Source: Thermohalobaculum sp963721105 (GTDB lineage: Bacteria > Pseudomonadota > Alphaproteobacteria > Rhodobacterales > Rhodobacteraceae). From it: 64,000 nt of DNA. Below are positions 1 to 10,614 of this stretch, piece by piece. Below the pieces are notes generated by a model, which did not search any database, had not been told where the DNA came from, and saw nothing but the letters and a program-made list of their open reading frames with translations. The number at the start of each line of letters is the position of its first letter. Within the stretch, counting starts at the first letter, position 1. Position numbers and translations under genes: made by a program. The stretch is taken from assembly GCA_963721105.1 (NCBI GenBank), contig CAVRHY010000011.1:1178001-1242000 (forward strand). Direction: 5' to 3'.

Positions 1-1632
<1,632 letters not shown>

Positions 1633-1752
1633 ACCTGTTCTCCCTGCCTTGCTGTCATTCGAATCGCGGATGGGGCGGGCGCCCCGTTCGCGGGCATGCC
1701 AAAACTGGCCGCTCCTTTCCATAATGTAAAGTTGCATTCTCAGATCGGCGCG

Positions 1753-1767
1753 ATAACCTGCGCTTAT
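1753..1767. promoter_or_regulatory. Possible LysR-type binding dyad (ATAA-N7-TTAT)
   Basis: A perfect ATAA-CCTGCGC-TTAT dyad overlaps the start codon of the LysR-type gene. OxyR-like regulators bind spaced ATAG-N7-CTAT-type half-sites, so this is a candidate autoregulatory site in the katG/lysR divergent promoter region. A weaker ATAA-containing stretch lies at 1721-1735. Assignment is by pattern only. Confidence 0.3.
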
Positions 1768-2848
1768 GAGCCTCACCCTCCGCCAGCTGGGCTATCTGGT
1801 CGCCTTCGCCGAGACGCACCATTTCGGCCGCGCGGCAGGCAGGGCGGGCGTCAGCCAGCCTGCGCTCTCGACGCAGCTTCGCGAGCTCGAGGCACAGCTC
1901 GGCGGGCTGCTGATTGCGCGCGACGCGCCGGGCCTGCCGCTGACGCCGCTGGGGCGCGAGGTGCTCGAGCACGCCCGCGCCGTGCTGGCCGGGGTGCGCG
2001 CGCTGAAGGAGACTGCGCGCCGCGCCGCCGAGGGCGAGGTCTCCGTTCGGCTCGGCGTCATCCCGACGGTCGCGCCCTATCTCGTTCCGCCGCTCCTGTC
2101 GGTGGCCGGCGCGGTGGGCGCGCGCCTCTCGATCCGCGAGGCGGTCACGGCCACCCTGGTGGCCGATCTCGGCGCCGGCACGCTGGACGCGGCGGTGATC
2201 GCGCTGCCGGCGCCGTCCGGCTTTGCGGCGCTGCCGATCGCCGAGGACCCCCTGCTGCTGGCGATGCCGCCGGCGGGCCTGGCCGGGATGCAGCCGCCGG
2301 AGCGGGCCGAGGACATCGATGTCGCGCGCCTGCTGCTGCTGGACGAGGAGCATTGCCTGTCCGAGCAGACGCTGCAGGCCTGCCGCCTGCGCCGCGACCC
2401 TGCGGGCCTGCGGCTGGGCGCGGCTAGCCTCGGCACGCTGGCGCGGCTGGTCGCGTCCGGGCAGGGCATCATGCTGATGCCCGAAATGGCGGCGGCCGTC
2501 GAAGGCCGGGACCTGCGCCTCGCGCGGTTTCGCGCGCCGGCGCCGGCGCGGCGGATCGAACTGACGGCCATGGCGGCGCGCGCGACCAGGGCTCGGTTAC
2601 GCGGCTTGCCGGCCGATGGTCGAGGCCGCCCGCGCCATCCCGCGCCCCGACCGGGCGAGGCGATCGGTGCCGACCATGCCCGCGGCCTGCCGGCCGCCCG
2701 CGCCGGCGCCCTGTGCCCGGGGCGCCGCCCGTGGCGTCGGGGACGTGATCCGGCGCCCCCGGAGTCGCGATTCAGCGCGGGGGCGCGGCAAGCGCGCAAG
2801 CTCGAAGGGCCGTACGCAACGCTGGTGGCCCCGACGGCCAGCCGATGA
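1766..2848 (+). CDS. LysR-family regulator, OxyR-like
   Basis: Transcription factor with an N-terminal winged helix-turn-helix (about residues 2-60; LRQLGYLVAFAETHHFGRAA and VSQPALSTQLRELEAQLGG). A periplasmic-binding-like effector domain follows (about 90-275; RLGVIPTVAPYLVPPLL, ASGQGIMLMPEMA). The SxQPALS motif and the divergent katG point to an OxyR-like peroxide sensor. A CLSEQTLQAC stretch supplies two Cys in the region where OxyR carries its redox pair, but the spacing cannot be confirmed here. OxyR proteins are about 300-310 residues. This frame gives 360, and after about residue 273 it turns into low-complexity Arg/Pro-rich sequence, so a frame change near 2590 is likely and the true stop is uncertain. 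Confidence 0.8.
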   Translation: MSLTLRQLGYLVAFAETHHFGRAAGRAGVSQPALSTQLRELEAQLGGLLIARDAPGLPLTPLGREVLEHARAVLAGVRALKETARRAAEGEVSVRLGVIPTVAPYLVPPLLSVAGAVGARLSIREAVTATLVADLGAGTLDAAVIALPAPSGFAALPIAEDPLLLAMPPAGLAGMQPPERAEDIDVARLLLLDEEHCLSEQTLQACRLRRDPAGLRLGAASLGTLARLVASGQGIMLMPEMAAAVEGRDLRLARFRAPAPARRIELTAMAARATRARLRGLPADGRGRPRHPAPRPGEAIGADHARGLPAARAGALCPGRRPWRRGRDPAPPESRFSAGARQARKLEGPYATLVAPTASR

Positions 2849-3206
2849 CGAAGTAAGCGGCCGACAGGTCCGGCCCACGCCCAGCCGGGGCGGGCGCGCC
2901 GCGCCCGTCGCCGGCCACCGTTTTCCGGGCCGGGCCCGGCGCTTCGCGGCACCCGGACCTGCCGCCGCGATCTCACCGAACACTTCGGGGTATTGCCCCT
3001 TATTGTGCCTGACTCCCGCACCGACAGGGGAGCCATCCCCCGCCGGAGGGACGATTCTCTTTCAAGACTCGTCTCGGCAGGGCGGAGTCCCGATTAGGGG
3101 GAGTCGGCGCGAGCAATGCGCCCGAACGGATTCAGTGGGCGCGCTGCCACGGTCGCTCGGAACTCTTCGGACCGGAACGAAGCCCGATCGAAGCCTCGCC
3201 GCGCTG
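2849..3206. other. Convergent intergenic region holding dispersed element copy A
   Basis: No gene is supported here. It separates the 3' ends of the LysR-type gene and the methyltransferase. Its recognisable content is one copy of a structured repeat (2969-3071), listed separately. Confidence 0.6.
2969..3071 (+). repeat. Dispersed intergenic element, copy A (three conserved blocks)
   Basis: Blocks at 2969-2987 (GATCTCACCGAACACTTCG), 3011-3019 (GACTCCCGC) and 3048-3071 (GGGACGATTCTCTT, then TCAAGACTCG) recur in the same order at 54671-54775 on the other strand. About 48 of 52 block positions are identical, and the gap between the second and third blocks is exactly 28 in both. Between the first two blocks there is a GGGG-TATTG-CCCC hairpin. 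The last block can itself fold (CGATTCT / AGACTCG with one mismatch). Both copies sit between convergent genes. This could be a repeat-derived transcription terminator, a MITE-like element or a small RNA. Confidence 0.6.
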
Positions 3207-3989
3207 CTACGCCGGGCGTCGGCCGCGAAGATGGTGCGGGCAGTGCTCGCCGCTGTCGAGCACGACGACCATCGCCCGCCAGGTGCTGATCTGTTCGTCG
3301 GTCCCGCCGGGCCCGAGGATGGCGTCGAACTCCGCCCGCTCGGGCCCCTCCAGCCGGGCCAGCTCCCGGCGCGCCTGCTCGCGGTACCAGGGGTTGCGGT
3401 TGACCAGGCGTACATCGACAAAGCCCGCCGATTTCAATGCCTTGGCGTAGGCTTCCGGCGACGCCATGCCAAAGTCGAGATCCTCCTCGGCAAGATACGT
3501 CGCCATCTCGGGCGAGGGCTCGCCATCATGCCCGATCAGCCAGTCCGAGGCAGCGAACCAGCCGCCGGGCTTCAGCACGCGGAAGGCGTCGCGCGCCAGC
3601 GCGTCCTTGTCGGCGATGTGGACGATGGAATCCTTCGAGAATACCACGTCGGCCGCCCCGTCCGGCAACGGCATCGGCCCCGGCGCAACCTGCCTGATCT
3701 CGACCCGGTCGGCCACGCCCGCAGCCTCGGCGCGCCGCCGCGCCGCGGCGCAGACAGGCGCCTCGACGTCCAGCCCGATCACCCGCCCGGCCCCGAAATC
3801 GCGCGCCAGCCCGACCGTGATGCCACCCGAGCCGCAGCCAATGTCCACGACTGTTTTTCCTTTCAGGTCAATGTCGTGAAGAACACGGCCAACCTCCTCG
3901 GCGCCGCCGGGCGAGAGATATCCCTCGCCCCACAGCCGCTCGAGAAAGGCGATGACCCTGTCGTCGTAGAGATCGCCTTCATGCCCCAT
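3207..3989 (-). CDS. SAM-dependent methyltransferase
   Basis: 260-residue class I methyltransferase. The SAM-binding motif I is VVDIGCGSGGITVGLA (about residues 46-61), followed by an acidic motif II (VIGLDVEAP) and the stretch VVFSKDSIVHIADKDAL. That last segment resembles small-molecule N-methyltransferases of the phosphoethanolamine, sarcosine or dimethylglycine type, but the substrate cannot be assigned. The ATG at 3989 lies inside the 3' end of the upstream tetR gene (11-nt overlap), so the two are co-transcribed. Co-expression with a BetI-like repressor suggests it acts on, or makes, a methylated amine handled by the neighbouring island. Confidence 0.8.
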   Translation of the reverse strand: MGHEGDLYDDRVIAFLERLWGEGYLSPGGAEEVGRVLHDIDLKGKTVVDIGCGSGGITVGLARDFGAGRVIGLDVEAPVCAAARRRAEAAGVADRVEIRQVAPGPMPLPDGAADVVFSKDSIVHIADKDALARDAFRVLKPGGWFAASDWLIGHDGEPSPEMATYLAEEDLDFGMASPEAYAKALKSAGFVDVRLVNRNPWYREQARRELARLEGPERAEFDAILGPGGTDEQISTWRAMVVVLDSGEHCPHHLRGRRPA

Positions 3990-4653
3990 GTGGTCCCCCT
4001 TTCGGCCCCTCGCCCCATTCCGTCAGCGCCCGCGCGACGCGCTCGCCCGGCCCCGGCAGCATTCGCGCCACCGCGCCGGCGGTCACGCGCAGCGGCTCGG
4101 CCGTGCCGGCCCAGCCCTGCGACAGGTGCGCGCGCAGCCACAGCCCGTCGGTCAGCGCCTCGAGCGCCGTCCCCACCTCGCGCCCCTGGGTCATGTCGCC
4201 ACCCGCCAGCCGGGCGCAGATCGCCGTCACCACGTCGACGCGTTCGCTGTCGAATTCCTCTGAAATCTCTGCATAAATCGGCCTGGCCGTCGCCTCGCCC
4301 CAGTAGGCGTACCAGACCGCCAGCGCCTCGCGGTTGAAGACGACGGGGCTGAAATCCGCCCGGATCGCTGCCGCCAACCGCGCCTCCGGGTCTTCGCCCG
4401 CCTCGTCCAGCGCCGCCTGCCAGTTGCGCCGGTAGACCTCGTAATGGTGCCGGAAGGCGGCTGCCAGCAGCCGGCTCTTGCTCTCGAAATAGAAGACCGC
4501 GACGCCCTGGCTGAGGCCCGCCTCGCGGCTGACGCTGGCCAGCGTCGTCTCGTTCAGCCCGTTTCGCGCCACCGAGCGCAGCGTCGCCTCGACCATCTGC
4601 AGGCTGCGCCGCGCGGCGTTCTCGACGCGCTGTTTCCTCGGCTTTTCAGGCAT
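3979..4653 (-). CDS. TetR-family repressor, BetI-like
   Basis: 224-residue regulator. An N-terminal TetR helix-turn-helix (about residues 15-60; TTLASVSREAGLSQGVAVFYFESKSRLLAAA) is followed by a ligand-binding domain with LAVWYAYWGEATARPIY, a segment typical of BetI, the choline-responsive repressor. It is the first gene of a two-gene operon with the methyltransferase and is divergent from the FAD oxidoreductase operon. A perfect 14-bp palindrome (TTTGAGCGCTCAAA) lies between the two starts and recurs 7.4 kb away in front of the binding-protein gene, making this protein the obvious candidate to bind both. Ligand unknown; BetI itself senses choline. Confidence 0.88.
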   Translation of the reverse strand: MPEKPRKQRVENAARRSLQMVEATLRSVARNGLNETTLASVSREAGLSQGVAVFYFESKSRLLAAAFRHHYEVYRRNWQAALDEAGEDPEARLAAAIRADFSPVVFNREALAVWYAYWGEATARPIYAEISEEFDSERVDVVTAICARLAGGDMTQGREVGTALEALTDGLWLRAHLSQGWAGTAEPLRVTAGAVARMLPGPGERVARALTEWGEGPKGGPHGA

Positions 4654-4721
4654 TTGCCTCCCACCCGGCCCGTGGTTCCGGGCCTCTGGCCAAGGCTATA
4701 CCGAAAGGCCGTTGCCGTGCA

Positions 4722-4748
4722 AAATTTATTTGAGCGCTCAAACTTATT
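4722..4748. promoter_or_regulatory. TetR operator, site 1
   Basis: Contains the perfect palindrome TTTGAGCGCTCAAA (4729-4742), 69 nt from the tetR start and 52 nt before the FAD oxidoreductase start. The 27-bp stretch matches site 2 (12159-12185) at 24 of 27 positions. Size and placement fit a TetR-family operator controlling both divergent units. Confidence 0.75.
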
Positions 4749-4800
4749 GAAGCCGGCGTCCCCTCCGGGTTATCGTTGGCCTCAAACCGGGAGCGCAGAG

Positions 4801-6450
4801 ATGCCAGAATCGCACGACGTCATCATCGCCGGCGGCGGCCACAACGGACTGACGACGGGCGCCTATCTCGCCCGCGCCGGCCTGAAGGTGCTGGTTCTGG
4901 AGCGCAGCGACATCGTCGGCGGCGCCGCCGTCAGCCGCGAGCTGAACCCGGGCTGGACCTACTCGAACTGCTCCTATGTCTGCTCGCTGCTGCGGCCCGA
5001 GGTCGTCCGCGACCTCGACCTGCCGCGCCACGGGTTGCAGGTCATCCCCTACACCGGCGGCGCCAGCTTCACCCGCGACGGCGAGTACTTCGCCTATGCC
5101 AGCGACCACCACATGCTGGAGCGCGAGATCGCCCGCCTCAGCCCGCGCGACGTCGATGGCTACGAGCGCTACATGCGCGCCGTCATGCGCCAGTGCCGCT
5201 TCGTCCGCCCGCTGTTGCTGCGCACGCCGCCCGATCCGGTCGCCGCCCGCCCGCGCGACGTGTCGGAATTGCTGTTTCTTCTGAAGCGCTTCAACAATCT
5301 CGGCGAGCGCGAGATGAGCGAGGCGATCCGCTTCTGGACCGCGTCGATCGCCGACTATCTCGACGGCTTCATCGAGCACCCGCTGATCAAGGCGCACCTG
5401 GCCGGCAGCGGCATCATCGGCACCGGGCTCGGCGTCTACTCGCCGGGCACGGCCTATGTCCTGCTGCACCACTACATGGGCGACATCGACGGCGCGACCG
5501 GCTCATGGGGCTTCGCCCGCGGCGGCATGGGGTCGATCACCAGGGCGCTTGCCGGTGCGTTGCAGGAGGCGGGGGGCGAGATCCGGACGGATGCCGAGAT
5601 CGAGCGCTTCCTGGTGCGCGATGGCAAGGTCGAGGGCGTGGTGCTGGCCTCGGGCGAGGAGGTCCGCGCCCGCACGGTCGCCTCGAACATGGACGTCAAG
5701 CGCACCTTCCTCGACTGCATGGACCCGGGCGACCTGCCCGACGAGTTCCTGTCGGGCGTGCGCCGGTTCCGCATCCGCGGCTCGTCGGCCAAGCTCAACC
5801 TGTCGCTGGACTCGCTGCCGGACTTCCCCGCCGCGCCCGAGGGCGCGGGCTTCCTGGTGGGCGACCTGCACGCCTCGGAAAGCCTGCTGGAGCTCGAGCG
5901 CGCCTATGACGACTGGAAGGAGGGCCGTTGGTCCTCCGAGCCCTATTTCGACATGCTGATCCCCAGCCTGATCGACCCGACGATGGCGCCGCCGGGCCAG
6001 CACATGGTGACGCTGTTCATCCAGTACGCGCCCTATGCGCTTGAAAAGGATGGCATCGCCTCGGGCGATAACTGGGACGACGCGGCCCGCGACGCGCTGC
6101 GCGATGCGGTCTTCGACAAGATCGAGGGCGTCTCGCCCGGCTTCCGCGAGCGCGTCGTCCATGCCGAGGTCCGCAGCCCACGTGACCTCGAGCGCGAGGT
6201 CGGGCTGACCGAGGGCAACATCTTCCAGGGCGAGCTGACCTTCGACCAGCTTCTGTTCAACCGCCCGGTGCCCGGCTGGGCGCAATACCGCTCGCCGGTC
6301 GAAGGGCTCTATCTGGTCGGCTCGTCTGCGCATCCGGGCGGCGGCGTCATGGCCGCGCCCGGCGCCAACGCGGCGCGCGAGATCCTGCGCGACCTGAAGG
6401 CGGGCCGGCGCGCCCGGTCCTCCGGCGAACGCGCCTTCCGGGCGGCCTGA
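4801..6450 (+). CDS. FAD-dependent oxidoreductase, phytoene dehydrogenase-related (COG1233 type), first copy
   Basis: 549-residue flavoprotein. The N-terminal Rossmann motif is DVIIAGGGHNGLTTGAYLARAG (GxGxxG type, residues about 5-26), followed by the acidic residue that holds the FAD ribose (LVLERSDIVGGAA). The C-terminal FAD motif is GLYLVGSSAHPGGGVMAAPGANAA. This family includes carotenoid desaturases and PYROXD2-like proteins of undefined substrate. No carotenoid synthesis genes are nearby, so a role in amine or acid oxidation fits the neighbours better. The start at 4801 is chosen because the FAD motif follows within a few residues. It opens an operon, with the next gene starting 10 nt after its stop. 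Confidence 0.85.
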   Translation: MPESHDVIIAGGGHNGLTTGAYLARAGLKVLVLERSDIVGGAAVSRELNPGWTYSNCSYVCSLLRPEVVRDLDLPRHGLQVIPYTGGASFTRDGEYFAYASDHHMLEREIARLSPRDVDGYERYMRAVMRQCRFVRPLLLRTPPDPVAARPRDVSELLFLLKRFNNLGEREMSEAIRFWTASIADYLDGFIEHPLIKAHLAGSGIIGTGLGVYSPGTAYVLLHHYMGDIDGATGSWGFARGGMGSITRALAGALQEAGGEIRTDAEIERFLVRDGKVEGVVLASGEEVRARTVASNMDVKRTFLDCMDPGDLPDEFLSGVRRFRIRGSSAKLNLSLDSLPDFPAAPEGAGFLVGDLHASESLLELERAYDDWKEGRWSSEPYFDMLIPSLIDPTMAPPGQHMVTLFIQYAPYALEKDGIASGDNWDDAARDALRDAVFDKIEGVSPGFRERVVHAEVRSPRDLEREVGLTEGNIFQGELTFDQLLFNRPVPGWAQYRSPVEGLYLVGSSAHPGGGVMAAPGANAAREILRDLKAGRRARSSGERAFRAA

Positions 6451-6460
6451 GGAGTATCGC

Positions 6461-7964
6461 ATGGCATTCGACCGCAAACCCGACAGCGCCATCGTCATCG
6501 GCGCCGGCATCAACGGCCTGACCGCGGCCGCCGCGCTGGCCCGCAAGGGCGTCGCCGTCACCGTGCTGGAGCGCGCCGACGCGCCCGGCGGCATGGCCGC
6601 CGGCGCCGGTGGCCCGGTCGAGCTGGCGCAGTTCGTGCGCGGCCCGCACGCCGCTGCGCTGGCCGAGCTTGGGCTGTCGCGCGACGCGCTGCGGCTCGGC
6701 CCGGCGCTGCCGACCGTCTCGCTGGCCCCGGACGGGCGGCACGTCGTCCTCGGACCCGAGGGCCTGCGCTTTGCCGATGGCAGCGCGCACCCGGACGCGG
6801 CGGCATATGCCGCGCTGTCCGACCGGCTGGCGCGCTTCGCGGCCGTGCTGGCGCCGCTGCTCGTCACCGCGCCGCCGCGTCTCGGCGGCTGGGCGTCGCG
6901 CGCCGGTGTGGCGCAGTTGTCGCGCCTCGGCCGCATGGGGATCGACCTGCGCCGCCTCGGCAAGCCGGAGATGCGCGAGTTCCTGCGCGTCGCACTGTCG
7001 AACGCCGCGGACCTGCTGGCCGACGCGCTGCCGGACGGCCCGGCCGCCGGGGCGGTGGCGCTCGAACTCGGTGCTGGGCTGCCGCATGGGGCCGCGCTCG
7101 CCGGGCACCGTCGTGACGCTGCTCTACCGCCTGATGCAGGGCGGCATCCATCGCCCCGAGGGCGGCATGGCCGGCCTGGCCCAGCGCCTCGCGCGCGCGG
7201 CCGAGGGGCAGGGCGTCGAGATCCGCTACGGCGCGGCCGTCGAGGCCGTCGAGGTCGAGGGCGACCGTGTCTGTGGCGTGCGGCTGGCCGATGGCGGCCG
7301 GGTGTCTGCGGCGTCCATTCTGTCCAGCCTCGGCGCGCTGCCGACGCTGCGCCTCGCCGGCCCCGCGCACTTCGACGCCGAGGCCTGCCGGCGCATCCGG
7401 CAGATTCGCAGCGAGGGCGTGACAGCGCATGTTTCGGTCGATCTCGGCGGGATGCCGGAGGGGCTCGACGCCTCGCTGCAAGGCGCGCGGCTGATGCTGG
7501 CGCCCTCGGTCGCCGCGGTCGAGCGAGCGTTCGACCCGGTGAAGTACGGCGAGCCGTCCCGAACGCCGGTCGTCGAGGCGTCGCTGGCGCCGGCTGGGCA
7601 GGGCGCGCGGCTCTCGGCCACCGTCCAGTGGGTGCCGCGGGAGTGCGACCGCGCCGCGCTCGGCCGGTCCGTCATCGAGGCGCTGGCCGCCGCGCTGCCG
7701 GGGCTGAAGGCCGAGGGCGAGCCCACCGTCCTGCTGCCAGTCGACATCGAGCGCATCACCGGCGCGCCGGGCGGGCACTGGCATCATGGCGAGATCGCGC
7801 TGGACCAGTTGCTGACCCTGCGGCCGGCCAACGGGCAGGCGCAGTACGCGACCGCGCTTCCAGGGCTTTTCCTCTGCGGCGCCGGTGCGCATCCTGGGGG
7901 CGACGTGACCGGGCTGCCGGGCCGCAACGCCGCGTTGGCCGCGCTGACGGGAGTTGACGCATGA
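6461..7964 (+). CDS. FAD-dependent oxidoreductase, phytoene dehydrogenase-related, second copy (frame change near 7068)
   Basis: Second member of the same flavoprotein family in tandem. The N-terminal FAD motif is AIVIGAGINGLTAAAALARKG, with VLERADAPGGMAA after it. The C-terminal motif GLFLCGAGAHPGGDVTGLPGRNAA mirrors that of the upstream gene. The frame shifts near 7068. Family sequence continues after it (MGPRSPGTVVTLLYRLMQGG, then RPEGGMAGLAQRLARAAEGQG), so the full protein is about 500 residues. A GAGGAG ribosome-binding site overlaps the upstream stop codon. The stop overlaps the next start (ATGA). Two unequal paralogues could form a heteromeric oxidoreductase, but this is inference. Confidence 0.8.
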
Positions 7965-9186
7965 ACCGCCAGACCCGCTTCGACGCCGCGACCGGACGCC
8001 GGCACCCACCGCCGCGAGCCGTCGCCCCGGGGCCTGCTGCCGACACCCTTTGGCCCGCGGCTGCGCGCGCTGTCGCGCACGGAGGACTGGCAGGACTGGG
8101 CCGGCTGGCTGGCGCCGCGCTCGCTGGACGATGCGGCGCAGGAGTACTTCGCCATCCGCAACACCGCGGCGCTGATCGACATTTCGCCGATGCGCAAGTA
8201 CCGCATCACCGGCCCGGACGCCGCCCGCGTCGCCGACCGGCTGATCACGCGCAAGGTCGCGAACCTGGCAGTCGGCCGCGTCGCCTATTGCCTGTGGTGC
8301 GACGAGGACGGCTTCGTCATCGACGACGGCACGCTGTTCCGGCTGGCCGACGACAGCTTCCGCCTGTGCTGCCAGGAGCGGATGCTCGGCTGGCTGACCG
8401 ATATCGCCTGGGGCTTCGATGCCGAGGTCGCAGGACGAGACCGAGGTGGTGGCGGCTGTTGCCTTGCAGGGACCGACATCGTTCGCCGTGCTCGACGCGG
8501 CCGGACTGGACGTCGCCGCGCTGAAGCCGTTCGACATGGCCGAGGTCGAGCCTGGACTGATGGTCTCGCGCACCGGCTTCACTGGCGACCTCGGCTACGA
8601 GTTGTGGGTATCCGCCGAGGACGCGCTGCCGCTCTGGGACCGGCTGGTCGAGGCCGGGCGCCTGTACGGCCTGCGCCCCGCCGGCATGGAGGCGCTGGAC
8701 GTCGCGCGCATCGAGGCGGGCTTTCCGCAGACGCTGGCCGAGTTCCAGTCGATCCACCACGCGCTGCGCCCGACGCGCGGCCGCACGCCCTACGAGCTGG
8801 GCATGGGCCGGCTGGTCCACCTGGACAAGCCGCACTTCAACGGCCGCCGGGCGCTCGTCCGCCTGTCGCAGCAAGAGCCACGCCGCAAGCTGGTGATGCT
8901 GGACGTCGAGGGCTCGCGCGCCGCCTGCGGGGCGTTTGTCTATCGTCGCCAGCTCGGCCGCTGGCGCGAGGTCGGGCACGTCACCAGCGCCTGCTGGGCG
9001 CCGACCGCCAAGCGCAACATCGCCTTTGCCGAGATCGATGCCGCGGCCGCCGACGCGCGCCTGGCCGCCGATATCTACCTCGACAAGGAGGGCAAGTGGG
9101 AGCGCCGCATGGCCCGCGCCGTGCCCACCAAGCGCAACGTGTTTCGCCCGGCGCGCGCACGCGCCAACCCGCCGGGCCGGTTTTGA
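7961..9186 (+). CDS. GcvT-family aminomethyltransferase-like protein (two frame changes)
   Basis: Folate-binding protein of the GcvT/DmdA/dimethylglycine-demethylase superfamily. These enzymes move a methyl or methylene group to tetrahydrofolate. Family hallmarks are NTAALIDISPMRKYRITGPDA, the folate-pocket region MVSRTGFTGDLGYELWV, GLRPAGMEALDVARIEAGFP, and the C-terminal barrel (GRRALVRLSQQEPRRKLVML). Frame changes near 7995 and 8430 split it, with matching sequence on each side. Full length is about 408 residues, usual for stand-alone GcvT-like proteins. Its place between FAD enzymes and an aminotransferase suggests capture of one-carbon units from an N-methylated intermediate. Confidence 0.8.
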
Positions 9187-9211
9187 GGACGAAATGCCAG
9201 AGGATACGAGC

Positions 9212-10609
9212 ATGAACCGGGAACTGCCGAACAAGCCGAAGCGGCCCAGCTCGGCGACGGTCGAGCGCTGGGATCGCGATCACCTGCTGCATCCATGGGA
9301 GGCGGTCGGCCCGGAGGAGGCCGAGGGGCGCATGATCGCCGCCGAGGGCGATGGCATCTATCTGATCGACAGCCAGGGCCGGCGCTTCATCGACGGGCCG
9401 GGCGGCATGTGGAACGTGCAGGTCGGCTATGGCCGCAAGGAGCTGGGCGAGGCCATGGCAGCCCAGGCGTCGCGGCTGGCCTACCACTCGCCCTGGAGCT
9501 TCGCATCCGAGCCATCCGCGCAGCTGGCCCGCAAGCTGGCCGAGATCGCGCCGGGCGACCTGAACACCGTGTTCTTCGCCACCGGCGGCTCGTCGGCCGT
9601 CGACAGCGCGCTGAGGTTCGCGCAGTTCCGCAACAATCTGCGGGGGCTGCCGGACAAGAAGATCTTCATATCGCGCGAGAAGAGCTATCACGGCTCGACC
9701 TACCTGACGGGCAGCGTCTCCGGCAAGGAACGCGACGGCAGCGTGCTGGACGTCGAGAAGCGGCTGGTCCGCATCCTGCCCAACATCAACCCCTACATCC
9801 GACCCGAGGGCATGAGCGTCGAGGACTGGTGCGACGCCAAGGTCGCCGACCTCGAGCGCCTGATCGCCGAGACGGGCGCCGACCGCATCGCCGCCTATCT
9901 CTCCGAGCCGATCATGGCCTCGGGCGGCGTCATCGTGCCGCCGCCCGGCTATCTGCCGCGCGTCCGCGAGATCTGCCGGCAGAACGACGTCCTGTTCATC
10001 TCGGACGAGGTGGTGACGGGCTTCGGTCGCCTCGGCCACTGGTTCGCCAGCGAGGACGTGTTCGACATCGTCCCCGACATCATCACCTGCGCCAAGGGGC
10101 TGACCTCAGGCTACCTGCCGCTCGGCGCGACGATCATCTCGGACCGGCTGTTCGACGAGATCACCGGCGACGATCGCGAGGCGGTCGCCTTCAAGAACGG
10201 CTACACCTATTCCGGCCACCCGGTCTGCTGCGCGACCGCGCTGAAGAACATCGAGATCATCGAGACCGAGGGGCTGCTCGAGCACGTCCGCGAGATCGCG
10301 CCGCACTTCCAGGCGCGGCTGCGCGAGCTGGACCGCCACAAGATCCTCGGCGACTGCCGCGGCATGGGGCTGGTCGGCTGTGTCGAGGGCCGCCCGGCGC
10401 CCGGCATGTCCGAGCGCGAACGGCTGAAGATCGACGCCGAGTTCGGCGAGCGGGTCGACGCCAAGTGCGAGGAGATGGGATTGATCGTCCGCCCGCTCAT
10501 CAACATGTGCGTGTTCTCGCCGCCGCTCATCATAACGCGCCCGCAGATCGACCGCATGTTCGACATCCTCGACAAGGCCATCGGCCAGGTCGAAGCCGAG
10601 ATGATGTAG
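9212..10609 (+). CDS. Class III (omega-type) PLP-dependent aminotransferase
   Basis: 465-residue fold-type I aminotransferase. The PLP-lysine is in DIITCAKGLTSGYLPLGA (K295). The cofactor Asp is in FISDEVVTGFGRLG, and the phosphate-binding region is FFATGGSSAVDSALR. The family includes taurine-, beta-alanine- and putrescine-pyruvate aminotransferases, but the substrate here is unknown. The start at 9212 has an AGAGGA site; an in-frame ATG at 9194 with its own GAGG is an equal alternative. It lies 25 nt after the GcvT-like gene and 5 nt before the permease gene, so it is in the same operon. It would remove the amine once methyl groups are gone. Confidence 0.9.
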   Translation: MNRELPNKPKRPSSATVERWDRDHLLHPWEAVGPEEAEGRMIAAEGDGIYLIDSQGRRFIDGPGGMWNVQVGYGRKELGEAMAAQASRLAYHSPWSFASEPSAQLARKLAEIAPGDLNTVFFATGGSSAVDSALRFAQFRNNLRGLPDKKIFISREKSYHGSTYLTGSVSGKERDGSVLDVEKRLVRILPNINPYIRPEGMSVEDWCDAKVADLERLIAETGADRIAAYLSEPIMASGGVIVPPPGYLPRVREICRQNDVLFISDEVVTGFGRLGHWFASEDVFDIVPDIITCAKGLTSGYLPLGATIISDRLFDEITGDDREAVAFKNGYTYSGHPVCCATALKNIEIIETEGLLEHVREIAPHFQARLRELDRHKILGDCRGMGLVGCVEGRPAPGMSERERLKIDAEFGERVDAKCEEMGLIVRPLINMCVFSPPLIITRPQIDRMFDILDKAIGQVEAEMM

Positions 10610-10614
10610 CGCCC

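Noticed and set aside
2969..3071. Coding explanation for the dispersed element (GTIL(F/L)Q(D/E)S in one frame)
   Set aside because: The offset between the first and third blocks is 79 nt in one copy and 81 nt in the other, so the blocks cannot keep one reading frame.
4801..7964. Carotenoid biosynthesis operon
   Set aside because: Only phytoene-dehydrogenase-related flavoproteins are present; no phytoene synthase or cyclase gene is nearby and the neighbours are amine and one-carbon enzymes.
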